From assembly GCA_903885565.1 (NCBI GenBank), contig CAISJI010000022.1:1-64000 (forward strand): a stretch of DNA of 64,000 bases. The letters run 5' to 3'. How positions within the stretch are numbered: position 1 is the stretch's first letter; each line of letters begins with the position of its first letter. This DNA is from an uncultured Planctomycetaceae bacterium. Lineage in GTDB: Bacteria; Planctomycetota; Planctomycetia; Pirellulales; UBA1268. The translations under genes were made by a program, and so were the position numbers. A model generated the notes under the pieces. The model saw only the letters and a list, made by a program, of their open reading frames with translations, was not told the origin of the DNA and ran no database searches. Shown piece after piece: positions 60,664 to 64,000 of the stretch.

Positions 60664-62553
60664 CTATTCCACCGTCACGCTCTTGGCCAGATTGCGCGGC
60701 TTGTCGACATCGCAGCCCCGCAGCACGGCAATGTGGTAGGCGAGCAGTTGCAGCGGGATCGCCGCCACAATTGGCTGCAGAAAATCGACCGTCTGGGGAA
60801 TCTCGATCACATCATCAGCCAGGTCCAGCACCCGGCGGTCGCCGGGGCTCGCCACCGCAATCACCGGCCCGCTGCGTGCCTTGATCTCCTCGAGATTGAG
60901 GATCACCTTGTCGTAGACAGCTCCCTGCGGAATGATGAACACGCTCGGCGTGGCGGAATCGACCAGCGCGATCGGACCATGCTTCATCTCGGCCGCCGGA
61001 TAGCCCTCGGCATGGATGTAGCTGATCTCTTTCAGCTTGAGAGCCCCCTCAAGGGCCACCGGGAAGTTGTATTGCCGGCCCAGATAGAGAAACGTGCTCG
61101 CATCGCGATACTTGGCCGCAATCCTCTGGATCGCCGCATCGGCCTTGAGCGCCTCCGACACAATATCGGGCAACTGCTCCAGGGCCCGAATCACTTCAAT
61201 ACCCTTTTCGTAGCTCATGTGCCGCAGGCGACCGAAATAGAGCGCCAACAGCGCCAGCACCACGCACTGACTGGTAAAAGCCTTCGTGCTCGCCACGCCA
61301 ATTTCGGGACCGGCATGAAGATAGATGCCCCCGTCGGCGGCCTTGGCAATGGTGCTGCCGACGACATTGCAGATTGCCAGCGTCGGATGCCCCTTCCGCT
61401 TGATCTCGCGCAAGGCCGCCAGCGTGTCGGCCGTTTCGCCCGACTGCGTGATGGCAAACAGCAGCGTGCCTTCGTCGATCGGCGGATTGCGGTAGCGCAG
61501 TTCGCTGGCGTATTCGACCTCCACCGGCAGCCGGGCGAATTCCTCGATCAAGTATTCTCCGACCAGCGCCGCATGCCAGCTTGTGCCGCAGCCGGTGAGC
61601 ACGATCCGATTGATGCGTTGCAACTGCGTGGGGGTGAGGTTGAGACCGCCAAACACAGCAGTGGCGTCGTCAAGCGATAGCCGGCCGCGCATCGCCGCTC
61701 GGATCGTTTCCGGCTGTTCGTGAATCTCCTTGAGCATGAAATGGGCATAGTCGCCCATCGAAACATCAGACGCCGCCATGTCGAGATTGAATACCGCCGG
61801 CTCCACCCGGCCGGAATCACGGTGGATCACACGCAGCGACTGGGGCGTGATCACTGCCAGTTCGTTGTCGGCCAAATAGACGATCCTGTCGGCATGCCCC
61901 GCCAACGGGCTGGCATCGCTGGCCACGAAATATTCGCCGTCCCCCACGCCCACCACCAGCGGGCTGCCCAGTCGGGCGGCCACCAGCAGTTCGGGCTGAT
62001 CGCGAAACAGCACAAGCAGACCATACGTGCCGCGCAGATGCGGCAGCGCCTCGCGCACCGCCATCACATAGGGGCCATCGACCGCTTCGTCTGTCACCAC
62101 CGAGGCGCAGGCCAGAGCCCGTTGCAGGCAACTGTCGATGAGATGGGCGATCACCTCCGAATCGGTTTCGGAGCGAAAGACGTAGCCCTCGGATTCCAGC
62201 CGTGTTTTGAGCGAGCGGTAATTTTCGATCACGCCGTTGTGAACCACGGCCACCGACTCCCCCGCAGCCCTCACACTGCCTCCCAGATGGGGATGTGCGT
62301 TGCCATCGGTGGGGGGGCCGTGGGTGGCCCAGCGGGTGTGGCCGATCCCGATTGAACTGTCGGGCACGCCGCTTTTCACCAGCGACTCCAGCCGCGACAG
62401 CCGCCCCGCCGCCTTCCACACGCTTAAAGTGCCGTCATCCTCCAAAACCGCCAAGCCGGCTGAGTCGTAGCCCCGGTATTCCAGCCGCCGCAGCCCCTCC
62501 ACGATCAGCCCGGAGGCGCGACGAAAACCGACGTAGCCGACGATGCCACACAC
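60664..62553 (-). CDS. glmS: Glutamine-fructose-6-phosphate aminotransferase (isomerising)
   Basis: MCGIVGYVGFRRA, GHTRWATHGPPTDGNAHPH, SQSGETADTLAALREIKRKG, C-terminal DKPRNLAKSVTVE. Confidence 0.98.
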   Translation of the reverse strand: MCGIVGYVGFRRASGLIVEGLRRLEYRGYDSAGLAVLEDDGTLSVWKAAGRLSRLESLVKSGVPDSSIGIGHTRWATHGPPTDGNAHPHLGGSVRAAGESVAVVHNGVIENYRSLKTRLESEGYVFRSETDSEVIAHLIDSCLQRALACASVVTDEAVDGPYVMAVREALPHLRGTYGLLVLFRDQPELLVAARLGSPLVVGVGDGEYFVASDASPLAGHADRIVYLADNELAVITPQSLRVIHRDSGRVEPAVFNLDMAASDVSMGDYAHFMLKEIHEQPETIRAAMRGRLSLDDATAVFGGLNLTPTQLQRINRIVLTGCGTSWHAALVGEYLIEEFARLPVEVEYASELRYRNPPIDEGTLLFAITQSGETADTLAALREIKRKGHPTLAICNVVGSTIAKAADGGIYLHAGPEIGVASTKAFTSQCVVLALLALYFGRLRHMSYEKGIEVIRALEQLPDIVSEALKADAAIQRIAAKYRDASTFLYLGRQYNFPVALEGALKLKEISYIHAEGYPAAEMKHGPIALVDSATPSVFIIPQGAVYDKVILNLEEIKARSGPVIAVASPGDRRVLDLADDVIEIPQTVDFLQPIVAAIPLQLLAYHIAVLRGCDVDKPRNLAKSVTVE

Positions 62554-62698
62554 GATTTAAAAACTCCCTGAAAGACTGCCATGGCCACTTGATCGACAAC
62601 CTTTCAGTATAGCTGGTGACTCCCGGTGGCCCGCTGAAATCATGCCCCTGCTTGAGACACACGTTCTCGTCATTCCTTCTCCTCGGAAGATCGCTCCC

Positions 62699-63505
62699 AT
62701 GACAGCCTCATCGTCTCAGTCGCCTCAGGCTCTGATCGTCATCCCCGCACGACTGGCCAGCCAGCGACTGCCCGGCAAGATGCTTCTGGCGCAGACCGGC
62801 CGCACGCTCATCGAACACACCTGGCGAGCAGCCACGCGGGCCACGCAGGCTGCGGCTGTGGTGGTGGCCACCGACAGTCCCGAGATAGCTGCCGCTGTAG
62901 CTGCCTTTGGGGGCCGGGCCGTGATGACCTCGCCGGCGGCTCCCAGCGGCACCGCCCGCATCGTGGAGGCCCTGCCTCACCTTCCCCACACCGAAATCAT
63001 CGTCAACGTGCAGGGGGACGAACCGGAACTGGCAGCCTCGTGCATCGACGCCGCCATCGACCTGCTCAGAGCCTGCCCCACCGCCCAAGTGGCCACGCTC
63101 GTGACCCCCCTGCGATCCCGCGACGACCTCCACGATCCCTCAGCAGTCAAGGCGGTGCTCACTCCCTGGCGGGAAGGCACACAAGCGGTGGCAGGGGCTT
63201 GGCGGGCCCTCTACTTCAGCCGCGCTGCCGTGCCCGCCGCGCGGGAATGGCACGACTCACTGCTCACCTCCACACCACCGCTCTACTGGCAGCACGTCGG
63301 CCTCTACGCCTACCGCCGTGGCGTGCTGGAGGGCTGGCATAGCCTCCCTGAATCGCGGCTGGCAGACCTGGAAAGCCTGGAACAGTTGCGCTGCATCGAA
63401 GCCGGCCTGCCAATTGTGGCGGGAGCGATCGACCATGCCGCCCGGGGCATCGACACCCCGAAAGACTACGCCGCCTTCGTGGCCCGCATGGCGGCCCAGG
63501 GATAG
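62699..63505 (+). CDS. kdsB: 3-deoxy-manno-octulosonate cytidylyltransferase
   Basis: IVIPARLASQRLPGKMLL, TDSPEI, VNVQGDEPEL, HVGLYAYRRGVLEGW, GIDTPKDY. Confidence 0.95.
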   Translation: MTASSSQSPQALIVIPARLASQRLPGKMLLAQTGRTLIEHTWRAATRATQAAAVVVATDSPEIAAAVAAFGGRAVMTSPAAPSGTARIVEALPHLPHTEIIVNVQGDEPELAASCIDAAIDLLRACPTAQVATLVTPLRSRDDLHDPSAVKAVLTPWREGTQAVAGAWRALYFSRAAVPAAREWHDSLLTSTPPLYWQHVGLYAYRRGVLEGWHSLPESRLADLESLEQLRCIEAGLPIVAGAIDHAARGIDTPKDYAAFVARMAAQG

Positions 63506-63550
63506 CCGGCAACCGGAGCCATGCTCAGGACACTCACTTCGTGACAGCGG

Positions 63551-63898
63551 TTACGCAGCGAGGAGTTGCCGAGCCAAGCGCGGGAGATCTGCGAGCCGCT
63601 CTTCGAGGATGCGCCGGAGGATACCGATCTGCAGCTGTTGGTATTCGTGGATGGCTATGTTCCGAAAACCAACCATCAGATTCATGCGATCCGCCAATTC
63701 GCGGTCGATCACCCGCTCAACGGCCCACAACTCAAAGGCACTGCGGGCGTCTTGGGGAACCCCGAGCCGCCGCTTGGCCACAACATGCATGGCCATGTCG
63801 ATGGCTGCCTCGCAGGCCCGCTGCACGTTGAGCACGATCGAGTCTTGAACCGCGAAATTCTCCAGCCCTGCGGGTTGTCCCTGATATTCCTCCGCCAC
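63551..63898 (-). CDS. HepT-like (DUF86/HEPN) protein, N-terminus possibly missing
   Basis: DSIVLNVQRACEAAIDMAMHVVAKRRLGVPQ, MVGFRNIAIHEYQQL (Rx4HxY HEPN motif). Confidence 0.82.
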   Translation of the reverse strand: MAEEYQGQPAGLENFAVQDSIVLNVQRACEAAIDMAMHVVAKRRLGVPQDARSAFELWAVERVIDRELADRMNLMVGFRNIAIHEYQQLQIGILRRILEERLADLPRLARQLLAA

Positions 63899-63949
63899 AC
63901 GCCGCAGGCAGCGTTCGATAATGGCGCGTTTATTGAGGGAAGGGGTGGC

Positions 63950-64000
63950 CTACTTCTTCTCCACCGGAACCAGCAGCACGCTGGCGTGGGAGTGGGTCAG
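63950..64000 (-). CDS. C-terminal end of a truncated ORF, possibly universal-stress-protein-like
   Basis: LTHSHASVLLVPVEKK* running in from the window edge; only 16 residues visible. Confidence 0.3.
   Translation of the reverse strand: MTHSHASVLLVPVEKK

Overview
64 kb of a high-GC bacterial chromosome. Gene content (tandem DUF1559 proteins, GspE/F/G/H/I/J/K-like pseudopilus operon, very long GspK-like protein) suggests a planctomycete; this is inferred from families, not from a database search. Left part (0.5-18.7 kb): PilT/GspE/GspF and a pseudopilin operon, then three tandem DUF1559 proteins, two with non-canonical prepilin motifs. Middle: fusA, CPBP protease, gluQRS, and a self-contained LacI-type carbohydrate locus (23.1-33.2 kb) with operator-like palindromes at both ends and a DUF1559 pseudopilin as the first gene of the predicted glycosidase operon. 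Then pgi/ROK, MFS, P450, phosphoesterase, DUF1254, an acyltransferase and a sulfide/persulfide detoxification locus (45.9-48.9 kb). An eroded exopolysaccharide region (52-56.3 kb) has a truncated asnB, a glycosyltransferase with an in-frame stop and an integrase C-terminal remnant beside tRNA-Lys. On the other side of that tRNA is an HDAC-like gene followed by two equal-length paralogous genes of unrecognised family. Right end: a DUF1559 gene behind a strong promoter with a Fur-box-like site, tRNA-Leu, glmS, kdsB and a HepT-like ORF that seems to lack its start. The leading candidate for something undescribed is regulated, substrate-linked DUF1559 pseudopilins: one under LacI-type sites with glycosidases, one under a Fur-like site. 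No CRISPR array, rRNA or intact transposon was seen.
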